This document shows, one piece after another, positions 13,974 to 21,746 of a stretch of 64,000 nt of DNA; position 1 is the first letter of the stretch, and the number at the start of each line of letters is the position of its first letter. The notes under the pieces were generated by a model. The model was not told the DNA's origin and searched no databases. It was given only the letters and a program-made list of their open reading frames with translations. Source of the stretch: VRUE01 sp963770315 (GTDB taxonomy: Bacteria; Actinomycetota; Thermoleophilia; Solirubrobacterales; 70-9); assembly GCA_963770315.1 (NCBI GenBank), contig CAVYPC010000002.1, positions 620,001 through 684,000 on the forward strand. Direction: 5' to 3'. The position numbers and the translations under genes were made by a program.

Positions 13974-14798
13974 TCAGCCCGGCCATCTACCGGACTCGAT
14001 CAGCTTCTTGTAGCGCCGCTGGCGACGCCGCGCGTCGCGCATCACCAGCGGCAGCAGCCGCAGGCCGAGGCGGGGGAAGGTGTCGAAGAGGCGGAGCAGG
14101 GGCCCGCGCCAGCGGGGAATGACGACCAGCGGTCGGGGCCGTTCCGTCAGCCTCCCCACCTCCTGGGCGACCCGCTCTGGAGTCAGCAGTTGGCCGGAGA
14201 ACGAGCCCGCCGCGTCCGGATCGTCGAGGCTGTCTTCGAGCATCGGCGTCCAGATCCCGTCCGGGCACAGCGCTGAGAGCTCGACCCCCGAGATCCCCGC
14301 CCGTCGCAGGTCGAACAGCGTGCCCAGCGTGAAAGCCATCGCCGCGTGCTTGCTGGCGGAGTAGGCGACCTCGCCCGGGGCGGCAACGAGGCCGGCAAGC
14401 GAGATCACATTGATCACGTGCCCGCGCCCGGCCGCGATCATCGTCTCCAGCGCGGCGACGGTGCCGTTCATCGTGCCGATCGCGTTGACCTCGAGCATCG
14501 TGCGGCGAGTCATCTCGTCCTGCTCCCAGGACATCCCGGCGAACAGCACGCCGGCGTTGTTGACCCAGACGTCGAGCGAGCCCGACCGGGCGGCGACGTT
14601 CGCCGCGGCCCGGCATGCCGCCTCGTCCCGCACGTCAAGGGAGGAGGAGGTGCCGCCGGCGCCGATCTCGGCGGCAGTGCGGGCGGCCGCATCGGGGTCG
14701 AGGTCGGTGGCGTGGACGAGGAAGCCACGGCTGGCGAGGTCGAGCGCGATCGCACGGCCGAGCCCGCTTCCTGCCCCGGTGACCACGGCCATCGCCAT
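13974..14798 (-). CDS. Short-chain dehydrogenase/reductase
   Basis: A 274-residue SDR-family NAD(P)-dependent oxidoreductase. The frame stays open far upstream, but that part overlaps the RNase P gene, so ATG at 14798 is chosen because the fold begins there. Motifs are TGAGSGLG (residues 7-14), NNAG (80-83), and a Ser133-Tyr146-Lys150 triad (NVISLAG, YSASKHAA). The C-terminal ~60 residues are basic (ARRRQRRYKKL). It probably acts on a lipid, alcohol or ketone substrate; the substrate cannot be read. It is divergent from rnpB. Confidence 0.85.
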   Translation of the reverse strand: MAMAVVTGAGSGLGRAIALDLASRGFLVHATDLDPDAAARTAAEIGAGGTSSSLDVRDEAACRAAANVAARSGSLDVWVNNAGVLFAGMSWEQDEMTRRTMLEVNAIGTMNGTVAALETMIAAGRGHVINVISLAGLVAAPGEVAYSASKHAAMAFTLGTLFDLRRAGISGVELSALCPDGIWTPMLEDSLDDPDAAGSFSGQLLTPERVAQEVGRLTERPRPLVVIPRWRGPLLRLFDTFPRLGLRLLPLVMRDARRRQRRYKKLIESGRWPG

Positions 14799-14826
14799 TC
14801 CCGCGCAGGATATTCGATGCAATCGT

Positions 14827-14854
14827 TGCGAGAGAACGGGCGGGCGATACCATC
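14827..14854 (+). promoter_or_regulatory. Promoter of rnpB
   Basis: TTGCGA (14827-14832) and TACCAT (14849-14854) are separated by 16 bp. The predicted start of transcription, about 7 nt later, coincides with the first P1 helix bases of RNase P RNA at ~14860. Confidence 0.6.
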
Positions 14855-14859
14855 GAGGG

Positions 14860-15225
14860 GCGGGCCGAGCGACCGCGGGGGGAGAGAAAACCCTTCGAGG
14901 AAAGTCCGGACACCAAAGGGCGAGGGCGGTGGGTAACGCCCACCCGGGGAAACCCGCGGGAAAGTGCCACAGAAATACACGGCCGATGGCGCGGCCACAC
15001 GTGAGTCGCGTACAGGCAAAGGTGAAATGGTGCGGTAAGAGCGCACCGGCGCCGCGGTGACGCGGCGGCCAGGCAAACCCCGCCCGGTGCAAGGCCAAAC
15101 AGGATCGTCGACCCTGCCCGGCGAGATCCAGGTAGGCCGCAGGGCCGCTCCGGCGGCCCCTCGGGACTTCGGTCCCGGTGAGATAGATGGTCGTTCTCGA
15201 CAGGATCCGGCTTACAGGCCCGCTG
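14860..15225 (+). ncRNA. rnpB: RNase P RNA (bacterial type A)
   Basis: The conserved core GAGGAAAGTCCGGACACC-like block begins at 14898. Other universal segments are CAGAAA-type and GGTAAGAGCGCACC near 15035, and GATAGATGGTCGTTCTCGACA near the 3' end. The 5' GGCGGGCC pairs with 3' GGCCCGCT to close helix P1. Length is about 366 nt, normal for actinobacteria. The RNA is the catalytic subunit that matures tRNA 5' ends. It has its own promoter and is followed within 2 nt by a strong hairpin. Confidence 0.95.
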
Positions 15226-15226
15226 T

Positions 15227-15260
15227 GGAAAGGCCCCCTTCGCCCGAAGGGGGCCTTTCC
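15227..15260 (+). terminator. Terminator hairpin of rnpB
   Basis: A perfect 14-bp stem, GGAAAGGCCCCCTT/AAGGGGGCCTTTCC, with loop CGCCCG, lies immediately after the RNase P P1 helix. There is no T-tract after it, as is common in GC-rich actinobacteria. Confidence 0.8.
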
Positions 15261-15308
15261 GACCTCTGCACGGTTTCCTGTCTTAGCGTCTGCTAACGTG
15301 CCGCCAAC

Positions 15309-15432
15309 TTCCGCTGAATCTTCGCCACATATCGCGAAGAGCGGGGGACCCACAAGTTGGGGCGAATCGCCGGCATCTGCCGCGTAGCGCAGCTCTTTCA
15401 GCGCGAGCCCGTCAGCTAACCCCGCAAGCGTT
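15309..15432 (+). ncRNA. c-di-AMP riboswitch (ydaO-yuaA type)
   Basis: The 5' part reads CCGCTGAATCTTCGCC, then GAGCGGGGGACCCA and TTGGGGCGAATCG. The 3' part reads GAGCCCGTCAGCTAACCCCG and ends CAAGCG. These are the diagnostic conserved blocks of the ydaO class, which turns off wall-hydrolase and osmolyte genes when c-di-AMP is high. It sits 11 nt before the start of an RlpA-like secreted protein, a classic target in actinobacteria. Exact ends are approximate. Confidence 0.88.
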
Positions 15433-15442
15433 CGAAAGAGCG

Positions 15443-15985
15443 ATGAAGACAGGTAGAAACCGCCTCGAGCGGCAAGATCAACCCGGATTCGGGCGCGCAG
15501 ACGGTGAGCGCCGGCGGCGGCTTCCCCGCTGGGCTTCGTCCCTGCTGCTCGTCATGGCGGTGATCGCCCTTTCGGGCGCGGCCGCCCAGGCGGATACGGG
15601 GGGTGCCTCGACCGTTGTCGCCGGCGAAACCCAGGCCGGTGCCGGAATCGCCTTCACCCCGATGCGCTGGGCAGGGGCCACCTGGTACGGGCCGGGCCTC
15701 TACGGCAGGCACACCGCCTGCGGGCAGATGCTGACCGCGGAAACGATCGGGGTTGCCCATCGCAGCCTGCCCTGCGGCACGACCGTCAAGCTCGTCTACC
15801 AGGGCCACGCGATCGTCACCGAGGTGATCGACCGCGGCCCCTACAGCGATGGCAACTCCTGGGATCTGACCTTTGCCGCCGCCCGCGCCCTGCGCTTCGA
15901 CAAAGCCGGCGCCGGCCAGATCCGTTTCGCGGTCTCGCTCGAATACGCGCGCGATTTCCATCGCTCGGGCCAAGCCGGTCGTTGA
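15443..15985 (+). CDS. Secreted RlpA-like double-psi beta-barrel protein
   Basis: A 180-residue protein with a basic N-terminus and a signal/membrane segment (WASSLLLVMAVIALSGAAAQ, residues ~32-50). The C-terminal double-psi beta-barrel (residues ~70-175) has ATWYGPGLYGRHTACGQML, AHRSLPCGTTVKLVYQG and TEVIDRGPYSDGNSWDLTFA, including the catalytic-type Asp of RlpA/expansin-like domains. Such proteins bind or cleave peptidoglycan glycan strands. Expression should be controlled by the upstream c-di-AMP riboswitch, linking wall remodelling to c-di-AMP. The enzyme activity is inferred. Confidence 0.85.
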   Translation: MKTGRNRLERQDQPGFGRADGERRRRLPRWASSLLLVMAVIALSGAAAQADTGGASTVVAGETQAGAGIAFTPMRWAGATWYGPGLYGRHTACGQMLTAETIGVAHRSLPCGTTVKLVYQGHAIVTEVIDRGPYSDGNSWDLTFAAARALRFDKAGAGQIRFAVSLEYARDFHRSGQAGR

Positions 15986-16047
15986 CAACCGCGGCTCCGG
16001 CTAGGATTTCGCGCTCAGAGCGGGTTTTCTACGAGAGGAGCATGGGT

Positions 16048-16776
16048 ATGTCGAGGTCTTCCCAGAGAGCCGGTCTCACCGATCGGATCGCTGCGCGCAA
16101 CCGGATCGCCGTCGCGATTGCGCTGGCCGGCTGCCTAGGCGCCCTCGTCGTGATGGCTGCCGGTGCCGGTGCGGCGACCGGCTCGCGTACCACCGTCGTG
16201 CTCGGCAGCACCGCGACCACGCCCGACCCGTCCTGTCCGGAGATGCCCTGCCAGGCGGTCGGCAGCGTCACCGGCTTCCAGGTCAGCACCGACCAGGGGG
16301 GGCTGCCCTTCAGGGTGCGGAAAAACGGCAAGGTGACGGCCTGGACGCTGACCCTTGCGGAGCCAACCAGCAAGCAGCGCTCCTTCTTCAACGGCTTCTT
16401 CGGCACCCCGCCCGAGGCCAGGCTGGCGATCCTGCGTCGCGTTCCAGGCACCGATCCGCCCCGCTACAACCTGCGCAGCCAGGGCTCGATCCACGTGCTC
16501 AGCCCGTATCTCGGTCAGACGGTTAAGTTCGGCGCTTCGCTGAAGGTCGAAACGGGCGACATAGTTGGCCTGACGATTCCGACCTGGGCCCCGGCTTTCG
16601 CCCAGAACCTGACGGCGAAAAACGCCTGGCGCGCCAGCCGCGAAGCGGACAAATGCACCAACACCACCGATGTGCGCCAGGGCGAACCGCAGCAGAAGCC
16701 GGGCACCCGGGCAACCTACGGCTGCCGCTACTCGACCGCGCGGCTGCTGTACACGGCTACGGTCGTAGAGGACTAG
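16048..16776 (+). CDS. Secreted protein of unknown function
   Basis: A 242-residue protein with an N-terminal signal segment (AVAIALAGCLGALVVMAAGA) followed by about 190 residues outside the membrane. Four later cysteines (PSCPEMPC, ADKC, YGC) suggest disulfides. No family was recognised. ATG16048 is preferred over 16042 because GGAG ends 7 nt before it. A TTGACA at 15982 and TAGGAT at 16002 are only 14 bp apart, so a separate promoter is doubtful. It follows the RlpA-like gene on the same strand and ends in a hairpin, so it may belong to the cell envelope. Confidence 0.6.
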   Translation: MSRSSQRAGLTDRIAARNRIAVAIALAGCLGALVVMAAGAGAATGSRTTVVLGSTATTPDPSCPEMPCQAVGSVTGFQVSTDQGGLPFRVRKNGKVTAWTLTLAEPTSKQRSFFNGFFGTPPEARLAILRRVPGTDPPRYNLRSQGSIHVLSPYLGQTVKFGASLKVETGDIVGLTIPTWAPAFAQNLTAKNAWRASREADKCTNTTDVRQGEPQQKPGTRATYGCRYSTARLLYTATVVED

Positions 16777-16799
16777 AAGCCTCGCCGCCTGCGGCTTCT
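16775..16799 (+). terminator. Hairpin at the end of the 16048 gene
   Basis: AGAAGCC/GGCTTCT arms with an 11-nt loop overlap the stop codon. It probably terminates or protects the transcript. Confidence 0.5.
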
Positions 16800-16800
16800 C

Positions 16801-16895
16801 GCGCGGGTGGCACGGCGGCGGGGGTCCCCCATAGCGGAGGGCGCGCGAAGCGCGTCCGAGCACATGGGGGAGGGCCGCCGTGACAGGACCCGCGC
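16801..16895. repeat. Long imperfect palindrome between convergent genes
   Basis: GCGCGGGT...CACGGCGGC...CCCCCAT at the left pairs with ATGGGGG...GCCGCCGTG...ACCCGCGC at the right. The apex carries a small GCGCGC-GAA-GCGCGT hairpin. It lies between two converging genes, so it may serve as a bidirectional terminator or be a REP-like element. Confidence 0.6.
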
Positions 16896-16897
16896 GC

Positions 16898-17470
16898 CTA
16901 AGCCGCCGAAGGCAGCACTTCGGGCGTCGCCTGATCTTTGGGCAACGCTGCCGCTGACGCGATCAAGCTCTGGAACTCGTTGAGCGCCAGGTGCGCGACC
17001 GCCTCGAGCAGCTCCTCGTCGCTCCAGCCGATCTCCCGCGCCTCCTCGTGGAGGTGGTGGGGGGGGTAGCTGTCGGCCTCTAGCGTCGCCTTCAGGTACT
17101 CGAGCAGCGCCGCCTCCTTGGCGTCACCGGAGTCGAAGCTGCGGGCCCGTGAGACCTCGTCCAGGCCGAGGCCGGCGCGGCGCGCGGACTTCGCGTGCTG
17201 GGCGATGCTGTAGGAGTCGTGCCGATACTCGGCAACCGCGAGGGCGATCCGCTCGCGGGTCGCCAGCGGCAGGACGCCGCCGCGCAGCTCCGAGCGCATC
17301 CGGGTGTAAGCCCGCAACACCGCCGGCGCGCCGGCGAGGACGCCGACGAACTTGGTCACAGCGCCGCCGGCCGCCTGGACGCTCTTGATCAGGGGAGCGC
17401 TCTCGTCAGGGGCCGTCAACTCGTCGTGGATCTGAAATCTGCTTACTGCCGTTTTTACCGTCACTTGCAT
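16898..17470 (-). CDS. AhpD-like/carboxymuconolactone decarboxylase-fold protein without the CxxC pair
   Basis: A 190-residue all-helical protein resembling AhpD-type alkylhydroperoxidase domains: LPLATRERIALAVAEYRHDS then YSIAQHAKSARRAG (residues ~68-100), with the conserved final His. In active AhpD proteins this stretch is E-x-C-x-x-C-x3-H; here it is DSYSIAQH, so both redox cysteines are missing. The fold is probably retained for another role. AAAGGCGGG precedes the ATG. It is divergent from glnA, with a palindrome in the gap. Peroxidase activity is unlikely. Confidence 0.65.
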   Translation of the reverse strand: MQVTVKTAVSRFQIHDELTAPDESAPLIKSVQAAGGAVTKFVGVLAGAPAVLRAYTRMRSELRGGVLPLATRERIALAVAEYRHDSYSIAQHAKSARRAGLGLDEVSRARSFDSGDAKEAALLEYLKATLEADSYPPHHLHEEAREIGWSDEELLEAVAHLALNEFQSLIASAAALPKDQATPEVLPSAA

Positions 17471-17546
17471 CCCGCCTTTGGCTCGGATCTGGGCGAATTC
17501 CGCTTCACAGAGCCTTTACGTGGCCTTTACTTTACTTTAAGCCATT

Positions 17547-17565
17547 AACTTACGCGAAGTAAGTT
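17547..17565. promoter_or_regulatory. Operator-like palindrome between the AhpD-like gene and glnA
   Basis: AACTTAC-GCGAA-GTAAGTT is a perfect 7-bp inverted repeat. It overlaps a TTATAC/GTATAA promoter-like hexamer, so a regulator bound here could block transcription. Short CTTTA repeats precede it. Confidence 0.5.
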
Positions 17566-17700
17566 ATACCGAGATTCGGACGCTCTCGCAACCCTTGTGC
17601 GACGACCGTCACATACCCGCAATACGACTTTCTGCACCTCCTCGGTTCACTTCGCCTATCTTTGCCCCTCATCGCCCGGGCAAGAGCCAAGGAGGCCGTA

Positions 17701-19053
17701 GTGGCAGAGCAACCAACGAGTGCCGCCGATGTTGCCGAGATCGTCAAGGAACGCGACGTTCGCTTCATCAGGCTCTGGTTCACCGACGTCCTCGGCCAGC
17801 TGAAGAGCTTCTCGATCAACTCTGCCGAGCTCGAGGACGCGTTCGAGGGCGGTATGGGCTTCGACGGCTCCTCGATCACCGGCTTCAACCCGATCGAGGA
17901 GTCGGACATGATCGCGATGCCCGATCCCTCGACCTTCGCGATCATCCCCTGGCGGCCCGAGGAGGAGAACGCCGTCGCGCGCATGTTCTGCGACGTACGG
18001 GTTCCCGGCGGCGATCCCTACGAGGGCGACCCGCGCTGGATCATGCGCCGTGCTTTGCAGCGAGCCAAGGATCTCGGCTTCGACAACTACAACATCGGCC
18101 CCGAGCTCGAGTACTTCTACTTCCGCTCCGCCAAGCCGGAGGGTGGAGTGCCTGAGGTCCTGGACGAGGGTGGCTACTTCGACTTGACCACGCTCGACGC
18201 CGGCTCCGACGTGCGCCGCGAGACGATCCTGGCGCTGGAGAAGATGGGCATCCACGTCGAGTACGCCCACCACGAGGTCGGCCCCTCCCAGCACGAGGTC
18301 GACATGCGTTACAAGGACGCGCTGCAGATGTCCGACGACTGCATGACCTACCGCATCGTCGTCAAGGAGTACGCGATGAAGTACGGCTGGCACGCGACCT
18401 TCATGCCGAAGCCGCTGTTCGGCGAGAACGGCTCGGGCATGCACGTGCACCAGTCGCTGACCAAAGATGGCAAGAACGCCTTCTTCGACGCCGATGACCA
18501 GTACTTCCTCTCCGCCACGGCGAAGGCCTTCATCGCCGGTCAGCTGCGCCACGCGCGCGAGATTTCACCGCTCTTCGCCCAGTGGGTCAACTCCTACAAG
18601 CGCCTCGTCCCCGGTTTCGAGGCGCCGGTCTACCTCGCCTGGTCGCGTCGCAACCGCTCCGCCCTGATCAGGGTGCCGCTCTACCACCCCGGCAAGGAGG
18701 CGGCCACGCGGGCCGAGCTGCGCTGCCCGGACCCTGCCTGCAACCCATATCTCTGCTTTGCCGGCATGCTCCAAGCCGGTCTGGAGGGGATCGAGAAGGG
18801 CTACGAGCTGCCCGAGCCGATGGAGCAGAACCTCTATCACCTATCTCCGGAGGAGCGCTCCCAGCGCGGGATCGAGCAGCTGCCGGAGACGCTCGGCGAG
18901 GCGATCGACATCGCCGCCGACTCGGAGCTGGTACTGCGCACCCTCGGCGAGCACACCTTCCGCCGCTTCGTCGAGATCAAGCGGCAGGAATGGGACGAGT
19001 ATCGCGTTCAGGTTACGCCGTATGAGATCGAGAACTTCTTGCCCGTCCTCTGA
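17701..19053 (+). CDS. glnA: Glutamine synthetase type I
   Basis: A 450-residue GS catalysing ATP-dependent glutamine synthesis from glutamate and ammonia. GTG17701 is chosen because AAGGAGG lies upstream and the fold starts there. Motifs are DGSS (55-58), GPELEYF (133-139), the ATP-binding GENGSGMHVHQS (241-252) and NRSALIRVP (318-326). The NLYHLSPEE segment (~377) and short length suit the GSI-alpha form, which is usually not adenylylated. The gene is monocistronic: a palindrome precedes it and a large inverted repeat follows. Confidence 0.95.
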   Translation: MAEQPTSAADVAEIVKERDVRFIRLWFTDVLGQLKSFSINSAELEDAFEGGMGFDGSSITGFNPIEESDMIAMPDPSTFAIIPWRPEEENAVARMFCDVRVPGGDPYEGDPRWIMRRALQRAKDLGFDNYNIGPELEYFYFRSAKPEGGVPEVLDEGGYFDLTTLDAGSDVRRETILALEKMGIHVEYAHHEVGPSQHEVDMRYKDALQMSDDCMTYRIVVKEYAMKYGWHATFMPKPLFGENGSGMHVHQSLTKDGKNAFFDADDQYFLSATAKAFIAGQLRHAREISPLFAQWVNSYKRLVPGFEAPVYLAWSRRNRSALIRVPLYHPGKEAATRAELRCPDPACNPYLCFAGMLQAGLEGIEKGYELPEPMEQNLYHLSPEERSQRGIEQLPETLGEAIDIAADSELVLRTLGEHTFRRFVEIKRQEWDEYRVQVTPYEIENFLPVL

Positions 19054-19060
19054 CCGGCCT

Positions 19061-19184
19061 CGAGGGGATCGGGCACCCCTCCTGCTTGCTGGGTTTTTCG
19101 CCAGTTGACTCGGTAGCTGTCCGCGAGCGCCGGTTGGGCGAAAAACAGGACGCCGCTGCGCTGGAGGGGCACCCGATCCCCTCG
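19061..19184. repeat. Large nested inverted repeat downstream of glnA
   Basis: Outer arms at 19061-19082 and 19163-19184 (CGAGGGGATCGGG...) match at 20 of 22 positions. Inner arms GTTTTTCGCC (19093-19102) and GGCGAAAAAC (19137-19146) are perfect. It lies between convergent glnA and an MMPL gene. It may be a bidirectional terminator or a repeat element with a branched fold. Confidence 0.65.
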
Positions 19185-19245
19185 CCCCCCGCCACGATTG
19201 CGCTCAGCTGCTGAGGGGGCTCCCCTCTCCACACCCAGCGAAGGG

Positions 19246-21732
19246 CTAAGAGCTGGTCAGCTCTGGCTCGGGCTCGCGGGGGATTCCAGTGGGACTTTCT
19301 CCCCTTGAAAGAGCTGAGGGCCACCAGAATTTGTCTCCGGCGGTCAGGGCGATCGCCGGGACGAGGATGCTGCGGACCAGGAAGGTGTCGAGGAGGACGC
19401 CGAAGGCGACTACGAAGCCGAGCTCGGTGAGGAAGGTGAGGGGGAGGACGGCGAGCACCGAGAAGGTGCCGGCGAGGACGATGCCGGCACTGGTGATGAC
19501 CGCGCCGGTGACGGCGAGGGCGCGCAGGATGCCCTGACGCGAGCCGTGTTGGATCGTCTCCTCCCGCGCGCGGGAGATCAAGAAGATGTTGTAGTCGACC
19601 CCAAGCGCGACCAGGAAGATGAAGGCGAAGAGAGGCAGCGATGGGTCTGAGCCGGGGAAGTCGAAGAAGACGTCGAAGGCGAAATAGCCGAATCCCAACG
19701 CGGCGAGGAAGCTGAGGATCACCGTGCCGATCAGGATCAGCGGCGCGACGACGGCGCGCAGCAGGCCGATCAGGATCAGCAGCACGACCACCAGCACGAT
19801 CGGTGGAATCACGATCGAGTCCCAGCCGGCGGCGTCGCGGACGTCGAATTCGACCGCGGTGGGCCCGCCGACCAAGGTGCTGGGGGCGACCTCGTGCGCC
19901 GCTTCGCGGATCGGCTCGACCAGGTCGAACGCCTCGGTCGAGTAGGGGCTGATTTCCAACGTCGCCTGGATCAGCGTTCCCGGCGGCCCTTCGCTCACCG
20001 GCCCGGAGACCGCCTCGACGCCTTCCACTCCCGCCACGGCGCGGCGCACCGCCGGCACGTCCGCGGAGTCTTGGACGACGACGTCGGTGAGGGCGGTGGC
20101 GCCGGAGGGGAAGCTCTTCTCCAGCAGGTGCTGGCCTTCGACCGATTCGACTTCGGTGCGGTAGCTGTCTTCGCTGGTCAGGTCGGTGGAGAAGAAGGCG
20201 AAGCCCGCGCAGAGGATCAACAGGACCGCAATCGAGCCGCCGATCACCCGGCGGGGCGAGATGGCGACGCGGTTGCCGACCCGCGCCCAGAAGCCATGGG
20301 TGGCGTCCGCGGCATGCTCGAGCCCGTGGCGGCGCACCTCGTAGGGCGTGAAGATGGCGCGATCGAGCGGTCCGACGATCAACGAGGGGATGCGCCTACC
20401 GCTGACCAGCCGCAGGATCCAGTTGAGCAGCACCAGTGGCAGCAGCACCAGGACCGCGAGACAGGCCGGTACGACTCGGGCCAGTGCACCGAACGCCGAG
20501 CCCTCGACGATCCGCCGGCGCGCGCGCTCGGAGACCTGACCGCCATCCGGCGTCGTCTCCGGCGTGTGCGGCACGAAGGGCCAGAAGGCGCGGCGGCCGA
20601 AGATCGTCAGCAGCGCCGGCAGCAGGGTCAGCATCGCGAGCGCGGCGCAGGCGATGCCGATCGCCGCGATCGGGCCGAGGCCCGAGGTGCCGTTGACCTT
20701 GGCGATCGTCAGGCAGAGCAGGGCGGCGATCACGGTCGCCGCCGAGGCGAAGATCGCCGGCCCGGCGGAGATCAGCGCGGTGCGCATCGCCTCGTGCTTG
20801 TCGACGCTGCGGTGCAGCTCCTCGCGGTAGCGGGCGACGAGCAGCAGGGCGTAGTCGGTTCCGGCGCCGAGGACCAGCACCGACATGATCGAGCTCGACT
20901 GTCCGTTGATCGTCACCCCCAGCTCGGAGACCCCGTAGCCGATCGAGCGCGAGAGCGTCTCGGCGAAGAGCACCGCGACGAGCGGGATGAAGAAGAACAT
21001 CGGCGAGCGGTAGATGACGATCAGCAGGAAGATCACCAGGCTGACCGCCGCCAGCAGGAGGGTGCCGTTGATGCCTTCGAAGACTTCGATCGCGTCGGCC
21101 GAGAAGCCGGCGCCGCCGGTGATCTTGACCTCGAGGCCGCCGCCGGGGTCGGAGATTTTTTCGCGCCAGGCCTTGACCGGATCGAGGATCCGTTCGCCCT
21201 CGCCGTTGCCCTTGATGTAGGAGGTGACGATCGCCGCCTTGCCGTCGGGCGAGCAGACCGGGCCGACGAAGGGTGCATAGCCGGCGGGCTGACCGGGAAC
21301 CGCCTGGGTCGGGGGTGCACACCCAGGCGGTAGGCCCTTCGCCGAGGTCGCTTCCTCCGAGTCCGGCCTCTTGCCGCCCGCCGCTGCGGTTTCGCCGTCG
21401 GCGACGACACCCGGGAAGCGCTCTCCGCTCGTCATCTTGCCGACGTCTTCGACGATCGTGCGGTGATCGGCGGCGGTCAGGCCGGACTCGCGCCTGAAGA
21501 TGATCACGGCGGGGGCGATTTCGCCGTTCTGCAGCGACTCGGTTGCCTTCAGCGCCTTGGTCGATTCGGCCGAGCCCGGCAGGTAAGAGGTCGCCTCGTT
21601 GCTTTCGGCATCTTCGAACTTGGCCGGCAGGTTGGCGGGGCCGGCGGCGACGAAGATCGCCACGAACCAGACAGCGAAGACGATCCACTTGGCTCTACGA
21701 CCGGCAGCGAGAGTGAACATCGAACCGCGCAC
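19246..21732 (-). CDS. MMPL-family RND exporter
   Basis: An 828-residue membrane protein with two MMPL repeats. It has an N-terminal membrane helix (AKWIVFAVWFVAIFVAAG), a large extracytoplasmic domain (~40-185), a helix bundle including SSSIMSVLVLGAGTDYALLL (~285-305), a second outer domain after ~505, and a final bundle with FLVALGVDYNIFLISRARE. The D-Y pairs are the proton-relay residues of RND/MMPL transporters. Family members export lipids or small molecules. GTG21732 is preferred because AAGGA lies about 12 nt upstream; ATG21720 is the alternative. The C-terminus is short and polar. Substrate unknown. Confidence 0.88.
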   Translation of the reverse strand: MRGSMFTLAAGRRAKWIVFAVWFVAIFVAAGPANLPAKFEDAESNEATSYLPGSAESTKALKATESLQNGEIAPAVIIFRRESGLTAADHRTIVEDVGKMTSGERFPGVVADGETAAAGGKRPDSEEATSAKGLPPGCAPPTQAVPGQPAGYAPFVGPVCSPDGKAAIVTSYIKGNGEGERILDPVKAWREKISDPGGGLEVKITGGAGFSADAIEVFEGINGTLLLAAVSLVIFLLIVIYRSPMFFFIPLVAVLFAETLSRSIGYGVSELGVTINGQSSSIMSVLVLGAGTDYALLLVARYREELHRSVDKHEAMRTALISAGPAIFASAATVIAALLCLTIAKVNGTSGLGPIAAIGIACAALAMLTLLPALLTIFGRRAFWPFVPHTPETTPDGGQVSERARRRIVEGSAFGALARVVPACLAVLVLLPLVLLNWILRLVSGRRIPSLIVGPLDRAIFTPYEVRRHGLEHAADATHGFWARVGNRVAISPRRVIGGSIAVLLILCAGFAFFSTDLTSEDSYRTEVESVEGQHLLEKSFPSGATALTDVVVQDSADVPAVRRAVAGVEGVEAVSGPVSEGPPGTLIQATLEISPYSTEAFDLVEPIREAAHEVAPSTLVGGPTAVEFDVRDAAGWDSIVIPPIVLVVVLLILIGLLRAVVAPLILIGTVILSFLAALGFGYFAFDVFFDFPGSDPSLPLFAFIFLVALGVDYNIFLISRAREETIQHGSRQGILRALAVTGAVITSAGIVLAGTFSVLAVLPLTFLTELGFVVAFGVLLDTFLVRSILVPAIALTAGDKFWWPSALSRGESPTGIPREPEPELTSS

Positions 21733-21746
21733 GAGACGGCATCCTT

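Noticed and set aside
13974..15353. A 459-residue minus-strand protein
   Set aside because: The frame upstream of 14798 runs through the RNase P RNA, its terminator and the riboswitch. Only the SDR part from 14798 has coding motifs.
15982..16007. A sigma-70 promoter for the 16048 gene (TTGACA...TAGGAT)
   Set aside because: The spacer is only 14 bp, too short for a standard promoter, and the TTGACA overlaps a stop codon.
19894..21333. A long plus-strand protein opposite the MMPL gene
   Set aside because: It is an Arg/Gly/Asp-rich shadow of the MMPL gene's codon bias, with no domain. The same applies to the frames opposite 25269-28913, 30931-34500 and 40417-41634.
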